Below are positions 1-7,341 of a DNA stretch of 64,000 nucleotides, piece after piece. The notes under the pieces are model-generated. The model was not told where the DNA came from and did not search any database. It was given only the letters and a program-made list of their open reading frames with translations. Within the stretch, counting starts at the first letter, position 1. Each line of letters starts with the position of its first letter. A program made the position numbers and the translations under genes. The stretch is taken from the NCBI GenBank assembly GCA_020633235.1, contig JACKEA010000009.1, positions 274,515-338,514 of the forward strand, written 5' to 3'. The DNA is from Polyangiaceae bacterium (GTDB taxonomy: Bacteria > Myxococcota_A > Polyangia > Polyangiales > Polyangiaceae).

Positions 1-283
1 GAACCAACAGCGTCTTGACCTCGAACCCTTGCACGGAAGCGCCCGGCAGCTCGAGGCGCACGCTCCGCCGCCGACCATCGGTGGTGCGCACCGAGAGGCC
101 GAGCGTCTCGCCGCGCGCCGCGACCAGACGAACGACGTGTCCGTCGAACACTGCCGAGACTCGGGGCGACGGCTCGGCTCGGGACAGGCGGGTGGACTCA
201 CCCAGGATCTGGATGTCCGGCGTCGAGCTGCAGCCGAGCCCGGCGCTAACCAGCCAGTAGCCGACCCACCGTGACCATCTCAT
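1..283 (-). CDS. putative lipoprotein, 3' end beyond window
   Basis: The frame opens at an ATG inside the last 38 nt of the deacetylase gene and stays open to the window edge (94 codons). The N-terminus is a basic, Trp-rich stretch, then a short hydrophobic run ending in GLGCSS, which looks like a lipoprotein signal with Cys18 as lipid site, although the -3 residue is not ideal. The mature part includes VRLVAARGETLGLSV, which resembles the opening beta strands of glycoside-hydrolase-associated proteins (DUF4091-like). That family link is a guess. The overlap places it as the fourth gene of the leftward phosphatase, glycosyltransferase, deacetylase operon, so a role in exopolysaccharide processing is inferred. 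Confidence 0.6.
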   Translation of the reverse strand, partial: MRWSRWVGYWLVSAGLGCSSTPDIQILGESTRLSRAEPSPRVSAVFDGHVVRLVAARGETLGLSVRTTDGRRRSVRLELPGASVQGFEVKTLLV

Positions 284-857
284 AGCCGTTCTCCGAAAGC
301 CGAGACACGATTCGTTCGAGCGCCGCTAACGTCCACGCCTGCCCCTCGTGGAGCAGTACGATGTCGCCCCCCCGCGGAACCACGGCGCGGTCCACCTGCG
401 CGGCGTCCCGCTGCCGCCAGTCCTCCGAGTCCGTCGACCACATGACGACGGTGTGCCCCATGCGCGCGCAGCGAAGCAGCGATCGCAGCGACAGCGCGCC
501 GAAGGGCGGTCGCACGAAGCTCGCACTTGGCACCAGCTCGCGCATGCGCCCGAGCTCGACCTCGAGCTCTCCGTTCAGCGACGGAAACGCGCGATGAGAG
601 AAGCCGTGGCTGCCGAGCTCGTGCCCCCGCGCGAGCATCTCGCTCAGCAGCTCGCGATGCTCGAGGCATTGACGGCCCACGACGAAGAAAGTGCCCTTCG
701 CGCCGTGCTTCTCGAGCACGTCGAGGTAGCGACGAGTGAGGGTGGTAGGACCGTCGTCGAAGGTGAGCGCGATGCGACGTCCGCGGCGTGGTCCGCGGTA
801 GACCAACAATCGATCGGGAATGGCATGGCGCGCGATGAGCCCGAGCAGCCGAGACAT
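246..857 (-). CDS. polysaccharide deacetylase (NodB homology domain)
   Basis: Carbohydrate esterase family 4 enzyme removing N- or O-acetyl groups from a polysaccharide. Of the 203 residues nearly all are the NodB domain. All motifs are visible: TFDDGP (32-37, metal and catalytic Asp), HGFSH (84-88, metal His pair), RPPFG (116-120), a DW pair (146-147) and the closing LLH (168-170). No signal peptide or anchor is evident, so the cellular site is unclear. The start ATG overlaps the stop of the upstream glycosyltransferase (TGATG), indicating translational coupling. Probably modifies the polymer or a lipid-linked precursor made by this locus; the substrate cannot be read from sequence. Confidence 0.9.
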   Translation of the reverse strand: MSRLLGLIARHAIPDRLLVYRGPRRGRRIALTFDDGPTTLTRRYLDVLEKHGAKGTFFVVGRQCLEHRELLSEMLARGHELGSHGFSHRAFPSLNGELEVELGRMRELVPSASFVRPPFGALSLRSLLRCARMGHTVVMWSTDSEDWRQRDAAQVDRAVVPRGGDIVLLHEGQAWTLAALERIVSRLSENGYEMVTVGRLLAG

Positions 858-1987
858 CAGGCCGCCTCCCGCTGTGCCAAGACCTCGACCAGCACGTCGT
901 ACAGCTGCGCGGCGCTCTGTGCCCAGGAAGGAACGTTCGCGGTCGCTGCCAGCTGCCACGGATCGTGAGTACGCTCGAGCACGCACCGGAGGGCATCCGC
1001 GAGGCAGCGCGGCGCGTCCGGAGCCACGAGCTCGCCGAGCATCTTGGAGCTGACGAGCTCCGGAATGCCGCCCACGCGAGTGGCCACCACCGGACGCCCA
1101 CAGGCCAGGGCCTCGAGCACGACGTTGGGACAGCCTTCGTGCCGACTCGGCAGGGCGAGCACATCGGAGCGCGCGAGCCACTCCGGGATCTCCGTGTGCG
1201 GTCTCGCTCCGGCGAAGGTCACGTTCGCCCCCAGCCGAGCGGCCAGCGCGCGTGCTCTCGCCTCCGCCGAGCCCGTGCCCACGATCGAGAGCGTGGCGTC
1301 GGCGAGGGAAACGGCACGGATCAGATCCAGGACGCCCTTGTCCCGCTCCACGCGGCCGACGAACAGGACGCGCCGCCGGCACGGCCGTGGCGTGGGACGA
1401 AAAAGAGCGTGGTCGACGCCGTTGCGCACGACGCTCACCTGCTCTGCACCCAGCTCGTGGGCGCTCGCGGCCAGGGCATCGCTGACGGCAACCACGCGGT
1501 CCGCACCCGCGAGGGCGCGACGAATGCGGCCGCGGAGCGTGGCTCTTCGCGACAGCACGTCGAGGTCGGATCCGTGCACCTTGATCACCGCGCGGGCGCC
1601 GAGCCGGCGGGCAAGGCGCACGACGGCGTAGCCATCGGGATACGCCCAAGAGCCCAGCACCACGTCCACGCGTCCTCGCTGCGCCAGCGCGTCCAGCGTG
1701 AGCGACGCGGCGTACAGCGCTCCGTTCACGGCGGCGAGCTTCGGCAAGTACACCACCCGCGGATGACGCACGCTGAGCTCGTCGATTTGCTCCTGCCGTG
1801 GAACCTCGCCGAGCCTTCCCGCCGCCGACCAACGCCGGAGCAACCGCGCGCCGGGGAACCAGGGGATGGTCGCCCACAGCTCCACCTCCGCGCGGCGCGC
1901 GAGGGCGGCGAACTGTTGCCGATTGAACGGTGACGACGCCGGTTCCACGGCGTTCGGAAAGATCTTGGTCACGATCAGCACGCGCAT
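857..1987 (-). CDS. glycosyltransferase family 4 protein
   Basis: A 376-residue GT-B enzyme. The N-terminal half begins MRVLIVTKIFP, the usual first strand of GT4 enzymes, and contains KVHGSD. The C-terminal half has FVGRVERDKG and the EGCPNVVLE motif, i.e. the two Glu seven residues apart that bind the donor nucleotide sugar. Retaining transfer of a sugar onto the lipid-linked repeat unit at the cytoplasmic membrane is expected; donor and acceptor are unknown. Placed in the operon between the SpoIIE-type phosphatase (3 nt apart) and the deacetylase (overlapping). Confidence 0.9.
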   Translation of the reverse strand: MRVLIVTKIFPNAVEPASSPFNRQQFAALARRAEVELWATIPWFPGARLLRRWSAAGRLGEVPRQEQIDELSVRHPRVVYLPKLAAVNGALYAASLTLDALAQRGRVDVVLGSWAYPDGYAVVRLARRLGARAVIKVHGSDLDVLSRRATLRGRIRRALAGADRVVAVSDALAASAHELGAEQVSVVRNGVDHALFRPTPRPCRRRVLFVGRVERDKGVLDLIRAVSLADATLSIVGTGSAEARARALAARLGANVTFAGARPHTEIPEWLARSDVLALPSRHEGCPNVVLEALACGRPVVATRVGGIPELVSSKMLGELVAPDAPRCLADALRCVLERTHDPWQLAATANVPSWAQSAAQLYDVLVEVLAQREAA

Positions 1988-1989
1988 GC

Positions 1990-2736
1990 TCAGCTCGCTT
2001 CCACCCATGGGGCGATGGCCTGACACGCTTCCGTGACCTCGATCGCGAGCAGCGTAGCGTCGTCCTCCAGCGGCGCCGCGTCGAGCGCTGCCAGCAGGCC
2101 CTGCTCCACGCCCTCGGCACCTTCCGGCGCTCCCTGAAGCAGCCGCCGGAAACGCCGCATGCGACCCAAGTCCGTCTCGATCGCTTCCAGCACTCCGTCG
2201 GTCATCAGCACCACGACGTCGCCACGCTGCAGCGGCGTGGTCTCGTCCAGGTACAGCGCGTTGGCCACCACGCCCAAGGGCGGACCCGAAGCGCGACCGA
2301 GACACGCGACCGTGCCCCCCAGGCTGCGCACCAGCACAGGAACGTGTCCCGCGTTGGCGATGGTCAACGAGTGGTGCTCCGCGTCGAGCTCCAGCACCGC
2401 GGCCGTCACGAAGCGATCGATGGGTAGCACGCGCGCGGCACAAGCGTTCAAGATCGAAAGCGTTCGCGCCGGGCTCCCGACGGAGCCCAGCAACTGGGCC
2501 AGCTTCGGCACCAGTGCGTGCAGCATGCACGCGCCCTCCGCTCCGCGACCGCAGGCGTCCCCGATCACCACCGAGAGTCGCCGGGGGCGCCGTGCCGTAA
2601 GGGCATAAAAGTCCCCCGATGCGCCCGCCGACGGCAAGAACGCGCTGGCCACGCGGAACCCGTTCACGTTCAACGGTGCGCGCGCGATGCGGGGGTCCAA
2701 GTTGCAGCTCACGCGGTGGATCGGTGCATTCGCCAT
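1990..2736 (-). CDS. SpoIIE/RsbU-type PP2C serine phosphatase
   Basis: A 248-residue stand-alone PP2C-like phosphatase domain of the SpoIIE/RsbU/RsbP family, which dephosphorylates STAS-type anti-sigma antagonists. Metal-binding motifs are intact: GDFY (41-44), GDACGRG (59-65), NAGH (128-131), MTDG (178-181) and a C-terminal DDATLL. There is no fused sensor (PAS, GAF, TM), so its input must be another protein. It is the first gene of the leftward operon ending in glycosyltransferase, deacetylase and a lipoprotein. With the RsbW-like kinase at 10793-11221 in the same locus it could form a partner-switch controlling polysaccharide synthesis (inference). The start was set by a plausible domain beginning; upstream in-frame Met codons run into non-conserved sequence. 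Confidence 0.87.
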   Translation of the reverse strand: MANAPIHRVSCNLDPRIARAPLNVNGFRVASAFLPSAGASGDFYALTARRPRRLSVVIGDACGRGAEGACMLHALVPKLAQLLGSVGSPARTLSILNACAARVLPIDRFVTAAVLELDAEHHSLTIANAGHVPVLVRSLGGTVACLGRASGPPLGVVANALYLDETTPLQRGDVVVLMTDGVLEAIETDLGRMRRFRRLLQGAPEGAEGVEQGLLAALDAAPLEDDATLLAIEVTEACQAIAPWVEAS

Positions 2737-2913
2737 GCCACGACGAGAGTGAGCAACCAATTCGTGACGCGCGCTCCAGAGCGCCGTTAATGCGCAGCGA
2801 GCGACGCTTCGTCGCGAACGTTCGGCCGGCGTCGCGCGCGCATATGCTGCACCATCCGCGCCGATGAACAGCGAAGTTGCGTGGCACGTGCGTTGCAGCT
2901 CGACCGAAGCGCC

Positions 2914-3783
2914 ATGATGCGCAGGCTCGCCGTTTCGTTGATGCTGTTGGCCGCGGTCGGATGCGGAGAGGAGGCGGCGCCCCCTGCCCAAGCGGCTGGC
3001 TCCGGTGGCGCGACCGGCGGCTCTGCCGGCATCGGCGGCGGAGGCTCGGCCGGCACTGGCGGCGCCGCAGGCGTCGACGGCGGCGGCTTCGAGTGCGTGA
3101 GCTCCACCGCCCCGGGCAACATGGTGAGCGTCCCCGCCGGCGACTTCGTGATGGGCTGCAACGCCGTCGTGGACGGCGACTGCCTCGACGACGAAAAGCC
3201 GATGCACACGGTGACCCTCGCCGCCTTCGAGATCGACGAGACCGAAGTGACCCAGGATCAATATGCGGCCTGCGTGACCGCCGGGGCGTGCGACGCGCCG
3301 ATGTGCGCGTGGGACTGCGAAAACGGCGACTTTCCCGCGTCTTGCGTGACCTGGGACCTAGCCAAGATGTACTGCGCCTGGGCCGGAAAACGCCTACCGA
3401 CGGAAGCCGAATGGGAGAAGGCCGCGCGCGGCACGGATGGGCGCAAGTACCCCTGGGGCAACACGGAGCCGACGTGCACGGAGGTGAACATGTCGGGCTG
3501 TGGCGAGAAGGCGCAGGTGGTGGCCAGCCATCCTGCGGGTGCCAGCCCTTACGGTGCGCTCGACATGGCCGGCAACATGGTGGAGATGCTCTACGACTGG
3601 TACGCGCCGGACTACTACCAGAGCTCCCCCGCGGTGGATCCCAAGGGCCCGACCGTGGGCACTCGCTACGTGGGACGCGGCGGCGGCTTCAAGAGCAAGC
3701 CCGTGTGGCAGCGGACGTCGTCGCGAGACTGGTATGACACCTACGACCAGGGCAACGCGCTCGGGTTCCGCTGTGCACGCTGA
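2914..3783 (+). CDS. SUMF1/FGE-sulfatase domain lipoprotein
   Basis: A 289-residue secreted protein. The signal peptide ends in LAAVGC (lipobox), followed by a Gly/Ser/Ala linker of about 40 residues and then a formylglycine-generating-enzyme-sulfatase fold: MVSVPAGDFVMGC, DETEVTQDQY, KRLPTEAEWEKAARG, YPWGN, ALDMAGNMVE and GLGFRC-type ending. In this family such proteins are non-heme iron or copper enzymes or merely structural domains; several Cys are present but the canonical catalytic Cys pair could not be assigned. ATG codons at 2914 and 2917 are both possible. It lies alone between divergent and convergent polysaccharide genes. Confidence 0.88.
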   Translation: MMRRLAVSLMLLAAVGCGEEAAPPAQAAGSGGATGGSAGIGGGGSAGTGGAAGVDGGGFECVSSTAPGNMVSVPAGDFVMGCNAVVDGDCLDDEKPMHTVTLAAFEIDETEVTQDQYAACVTAGACDAPMCAWDCENGDFPASCVTWDLAKMYCAWAGKRLPTEAEWEKAARGTDGRKYPWGNTEPTCTEVNMSGCGEKAQVVASHPAGASPYGALDMAGNMVEMLYDWYAPDYYQSSPAVDPKGPTVGTRYVGRGGGFKSKPVWQRTSSRDWYDTYDQGNALGFRCAR

Positions 3784-3787
3784 TGAT

Positions 3788-5224
3788 TCACTTTCGGAGT
3801 GCTTCGGAGAGCCGCGCCCACAGATCGCGGCTGGATGCTGGCGACAGCCACAGCGCGCTCGAGACGTAGCCCATCGCGCCCGCGCCGATCTCCAACGCCA
3901 AGCCCAAGATGCCGCCGGCCAGCGCGCGCACGACGAACACGGCGACGACCATCGGAACGCAGGCCCCGAGGGCTGGAATCAACGTGCCCAGGGAGCGGCG
4001 CAAGCGCACGCCATCCACGCGCTCCACCACCAACAGCGCTGCTACCGCGTGGCCGCCGTAGGCGATGCCCACGGCGGCGCAGGCCCACAGCGTGTTCACG
4101 CGGCCGACGCTGGCGAGCAGCCCCAGGAGCGCCAGGAGCTTGCCGAGCTCGAGCCACATCAGGGCACGCGGGCGCTGCCGCGCCTGCAGGTAGGAGGCTA
4201 TGGTCCAGCCCACGGGACGCGTGATGCTCAGGGCGGAGAGCAACACCAACATGGGAGCTATGGGCTGCCAACGCGCGTCGAACACCACGGCCACCAAGGT
4301 GGGCGCCACCGCGCCGAGCCCCACGGCCAAGGGGAACACGATCAGGCTCAACAGCGTGAGCGAGCGCAGCAGGGCCGGCGGTCGTCGCTGCTGAGGCAGG
4401 CGCGCGAACGAGGGCAGCAGCACGTCCCCGATCTGCTCGCCCACGTGAATGGCGGGCACGTCCGCGAGGTTGTAGGCGAGGTTGTACATGCCGGTGACCC
4501 CGGGGCCGTAGAAGCGCGACACGAGCAGGTTGTCCCAACGGCGCGCCGCGAAGGCGCTCAACGCCGCTACCGCGATGGGCACGCCAAAAGAAAAGAGCTC
4601 CCGTGTCTGTCGCAGGGTGAGGCGGCACGGCAAGAGCCAATCCCGGCGTTCGACGGCGACCAACGCCACGACCAGGCGCACCGCCGAGCGCGCCACGTTG
4701 CCCGCTACGATGGCCGCGGCGCCCCAGCCCAGGACGGCGAGGCTCACGCTCACCGCGGTGTGCGCCAGATCTCCCCCGGTGCGCAGCGCGCTCACGGTAC
4801 CGAAGCGCAGATCCCGCACCAGGATCCGCTCCGGCACGAAGGAGACGCGATCCATCCCTGCCGCCAGCAGCAGCCCGGGCAGATAGCGCGCCATGGTGGG
4901 CGCATCGAAGGCCGGGCCCAGCCGCCCGCCGGCCAGATACAGGAGCGCGAGCGCCAGAGCGCCCAGCGACACGTGATAGGTCGTGGCGTGGAACGCCGCG
5001 CCGCGCCCGGCGTCCGGACGCGACACGATGAACTGACCGAGCCCCACGGTGGAGAGCTGGTTCGCCGTGAGCACCAGCACCGCGGCCACGGCCACCTCAC
5101 CGTAGTCTGCGGGCGCAATGAAGTGCGTGAGCACCAACGTGCCCACGAGGCCGATGGCACGCGAGCCCATGCCCGCCGTGATCGTCCACAGTGCGCCCCG
5201 GACGGTTTGCTTGACGAGGCTCAC
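3788..5224 (-). CDS. oligosaccharide flippase family protein (Wzx-like)
   Basis: A 478-residue integral membrane protein with about 12-14 hydrophobic segments and the opening typical of the polysaccharide-biosynthesis branch of the MOP exporters (VKQTVRGALWT, then a THFIAPADYG motif). Such proteins flip undecaprenyl-diphosphate-linked repeat units to the periplasm. It lies 12 nt downstream of the export lipoprotein gene on the same strand, and together with the polymerase/ligase at 5873 supports a Wzx/Wzy-type pathway. The lateral homologues include lipid II flippases, but the neighbourhood favours exopolysaccharide. Confidence 0.9.
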   Translation of the reverse strand: MSLVKQTVRGALWTITAGMGSRAIGLVGTLVLTHFIAPADYGEVAVAAVLVLTANQLSTVGLGQFIVSRPDAGRGAAFHATTYHVSLGALALALLYLAGGRLGPAFDAPTMARYLPGLLLAAGMDRVSFVPERILVRDLRFGTVSALRTGGDLAHTAVSVSLAVLGWGAAAIVAGNVARSAVRLVVALVAVERRDWLLPCRLTLRQTRELFSFGVPIAVAALSAFAARRWDNLLVSRFYGPGVTGMYNLAYNLADVPAIHVGEQIGDVLLPSFARLPQQRRPPALLRSLTLLSLIVFPLAVGLGAVAPTLVAVVFDARWQPIAPMLVLLSALSITRPVGWTIASYLQARQRPRALMWLELGKLLALLGLLASVGRVNTLWACAAVGIAYGGHAVAALLVVERVDGVRLRRSLGTLIPALGACVPMVVAVFVVRALAGGILGLALEIGAGAMGYVSSALWLSPASSRDLWARLSEALRK

Positions 5225-5236
5225 CGCTCCCCCGGG

Positions 5237-5833
5237 TCAGGGCACGAGCACCGTGTCCCCGCTGAGCACCACGAGGTTCTGCTCTGGATGCGCCCCGGAA
5301 AGGATCGCTTCCAGATCGATGGGTATGCGCGTGGGCTCACGTCCGACGATGGGTCGGATCAGCACCAAGTCGGTCGGCGAGGCGAAGCGATTGGGCCCTC
5401 CCGCCAGCGCCACGGCCTCGCTGACCGTCACGTAGGAACGCTCCGTGAACATTCCGGGGCGCTCCACGTTGCCGGACACAGTGAATCGATAGCTGTTCAC
5501 CTCCACCACCGCGACGGTCACGATGGCGTCCTTCACGTAGGCGGAGAGCCGTCGCGTGAGCTCTTCGCGCACCTCGTCGGCGGTCCTTCCCGCGGCCGCA
5601 ACGTCACCGATCAGCGGCACGGTGAGGGTTCCGTCCGGGCGCACGGGAGCCTCGGTGGACAGGCTCGGATCCTTCCACACCGTCACCCGCACGCTGTCCG
5701 CCACGCCGATGCGATAAGGCCGAAGCCTCGGATCCGCCTTGGCGAACTGCGCATAGTCCACGATCGGCCGCTCGGCGGCACAGGCCGAAAGAGCGACCAC
5801 GGTGGCCAACAAAAAGCCCGTCGTCCAGTTCAT
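5237..5833 (-). CDS. polysaccharide export lipoprotein (Wza/Poly_export family)
   Basis: A 198-residue outer-membrane export protein. Signal peptide with lipobox ALSAC, then the Poly_export domain (YRIGVADSVRVTVWKDPSL, PDGTLTVPLIGDV) and one SLBB-type segment (YRFTVSGNVERPGMF, VTVSEAVALAGG). It is short: one SLBB repeat rather than the two of E. coli Wza, as is common outside enterobacteria. The start at the Met directly preceding the signal peptide is preferred over longer frames without homology. First gene of a two-gene leftward unit with the flippase, and divergent by 39 nt from the polymerase/ligase gene. Confidence 0.92.
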   Translation of the reverse strand: MNWTTGFLLATVVALSACAAERPIVDYAQFAKADPRLRPYRIGVADSVRVTVWKDPSLSTEAPVRPDGTLTVPLIGDVAAAGRTADEVREELTRRLSAYVKDAIVTVAVVEVNSYRFTVSGNVERPGMFTERSYVTVSEAVALAGGPNRFASPTDLVLIRPIVGREPTRIPIDLEAILSGAHPEQNLVVLSGDTVLVP

Positions 5834-5872
5834 GGAATCGAGCTCCGAAGACCACGGTAAGTCGACACTGTC

Positions 5873-7273
5873 ATGTTCGCCATCCCCGGCATCGTGCTCC
5901 TGCTGACCGCCATCTACGCGCGGCCTCAAGAGCTCGTGCCGTCCCTGCAGACGTTGCCACTTTTGCACGTGCTGCTCGGCCTCGCGGTCTTCGGCTACGT
6001 GATCGATCTCAGGCTCGGGAACACGAAGCCCAGCTCCACCCCGCTCTTGCCCTGGGTGCTCGCGTTCGTGGGCTGGGGTCTGCTGTCCGGCATCACGAAG
6101 GCATCGTCGCTTCCGATTCAAGCGCGAGAGCTCGCAATTTGCGCGGCGCTCTATCTGCTCATGGCGCACGCCGTGCAGAGTTTTCGCGCGCTCCAGGTGG
6201 TGGCGGGCACGGTGCTCGCGATGGTGATCTTCGTCTCCACCGTTGCCGTGGAGCAGAAGCTTGAACCCACCGGCTGCGTGCAAATCGACGAGAGCGTGGT
6301 GGGTGACACCACCTCGGGCAGCTTCGATGGGCGCCCCTGCACCGTGAGCCACGACTGTTACCTGGGCGAAGCCGAGCCCGGGGCAGAGTACATGTGCGAG
6401 CACATCGGTTGGCTGGGCACGACATCGGTCGGCCGTGGACGCATCCGTTTCCGCGGCATCCTGCAAGATCCCAACGAGCTGGCGCTGGCGGGCGCCATCG
6501 GGCTGCCCCTCGCCTTCGCGCTATCACGCCTCCGCCGCCGCTCATTCTCGCGCAAGGCGGTCTTGCTGCTCACCTTCGCGTTGGTGGTCCTGGCCGCGGT
6601 CTGGTCCCGCTCGCGGGGCGGTCAGATCGTGTTCTTGGCGGTCTTGGCCGTGCCCTTCGCCTGGCGTTTCGGCCTGCGCGGTGTGGCGCTCAGCGCGCTC
6701 TTCGCCGCGCCGCTCTTGCTGCTGGGCGGCCGCAGCGGCAGCGAGGCGGACTCTTCCATGCTGGAGCGCGTGGACTGCTGGGCCGAAGCGCTGTCCATCT
6801 GGCGCTCATTTCCACTGCTCGGTGCCGGCCTCGGCCAGTTCGGTCGCTATCACTACTTGACCGCACACAACTCCTATCTGCTCACCCTCGCGGAGCTCGG
6901 CCCCGTCGGCATGTTCTTGTTCTCCAGCCTGGTGTGGATGGGCTTCAAGATCCCCATCTCCGCTTGGAGAAAGTCCGAAGATCCCGACAGCGCGCTGTCC
7001 CGAGAAGACGCCCGCGACGTCGTGCGGCCCTGGGCCATGGCGATCACCGCAACCTTTGCCGGACTGGGCGTGGGCATCTTCTTCCTCTCCTTCGCTTATC
7101 ACTACGTGCTCTGGATCTACCTGGGCCTTTCGGGCGCACTGTTTTCCGCCATCCGACGCCACGCGCCCGACTTCGCCGTGCGCTACGGCATGCGCGACGC
7201 CCTGGGCGTGATTGCCGCCAACGGCGTGATCATCGCCGTGGTCTACGTGTACACGCGCCTGGTGCTCTCGTGA
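5873..7273 (+). CDS. O-antigen ligase/polymerase family protein (Wzy_C)
   Basis: A 466-residue polytopic membrane protein. The Wzy/WaaL signature is visible: a large periplasmic loop followed by the conserved TAHNSYLLTLAELG stretch, plus RFRGILQDPNELAL and an SRSRGG motif before the middle transmembrane helices. It should polymerise or ligate undecaprenyl-linked repeat units on the periplasmic face. It contains an unusual Cys-containing insertion (CVQID...RPCTVSHDCY) between residues about 130 and 165. Divergent from the export gene, and leads the rightward run with the lyase and a glycosyltransferase. Confidence 0.88.
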   Translation: MFAIPGIVLLLTAIYARPQELVPSLQTLPLLHVLLGLAVFGYVIDLRLGNTKPSSTPLLPWVLAFVGWGLLSGITKASSLPIQARELAICAALYLLMAHAVQSFRALQVVAGTVLAMVIFVSTVAVEQKLEPTGCVQIDESVVGDTTSGSFDGRPCTVSHDCYLGEAEPGAEYMCEHIGWLGTTSVGRGRIRFRGILQDPNELALAGAIGLPLAFALSRLRRRSFSRKAVLLLTFALVVLAAVWSRSRGGQIVFLAVLAVPFAWRFGLRGVALSALFAAPLLLLGGRSGSEADSSMLERVDCWAEALSIWRSFPLLGAGLGQFGRYHYLTAHNSYLLTLAELGPVGMFLFSSLVWMGFKIPISAWRKSEDPDSALSREDARDVVRPWAMAITATFAGLGVGIFFLSFAYHYVLWIYLGLSGALFSAIRRHAPDFAVRYGMRDALGVIAANGVIIAVVYVYTRLVLS

Positions 7274-7275
7274 CG

Positions 7276-7300
7276 TTTGAATGTCGGTCCGCCGCGGGCA
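7276..7300 (+). repeat. interspersed intergenic motif, copy A
   Basis: Contains TGTCGGTCCGCCGCGG, identical over 16 nt to the copy at 27167-27195. Starts 3 nt after the stop of the polymerase/ligase gene, in the same orientation. One of eight copies in the window (see findings). Confidence 0.6.
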
Positions 7301-7341
7301 CGACACGCGACGCCGGCACGGCCAATGCAAGGACCCGAGCC

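Noticed and set aside
3784..5860. Long + strand frame opposite flippase and export genes
   Set aside because: Gln/Arg/His-rich noise; the minus strand encodes recognised membrane and export proteins.
6394..7341. Extended N-terminus for the lyase
   Set aside because: It overlaps the ligase in another frame and has Arg-rich non-conserved sequence; a signal peptide begins at 7342.
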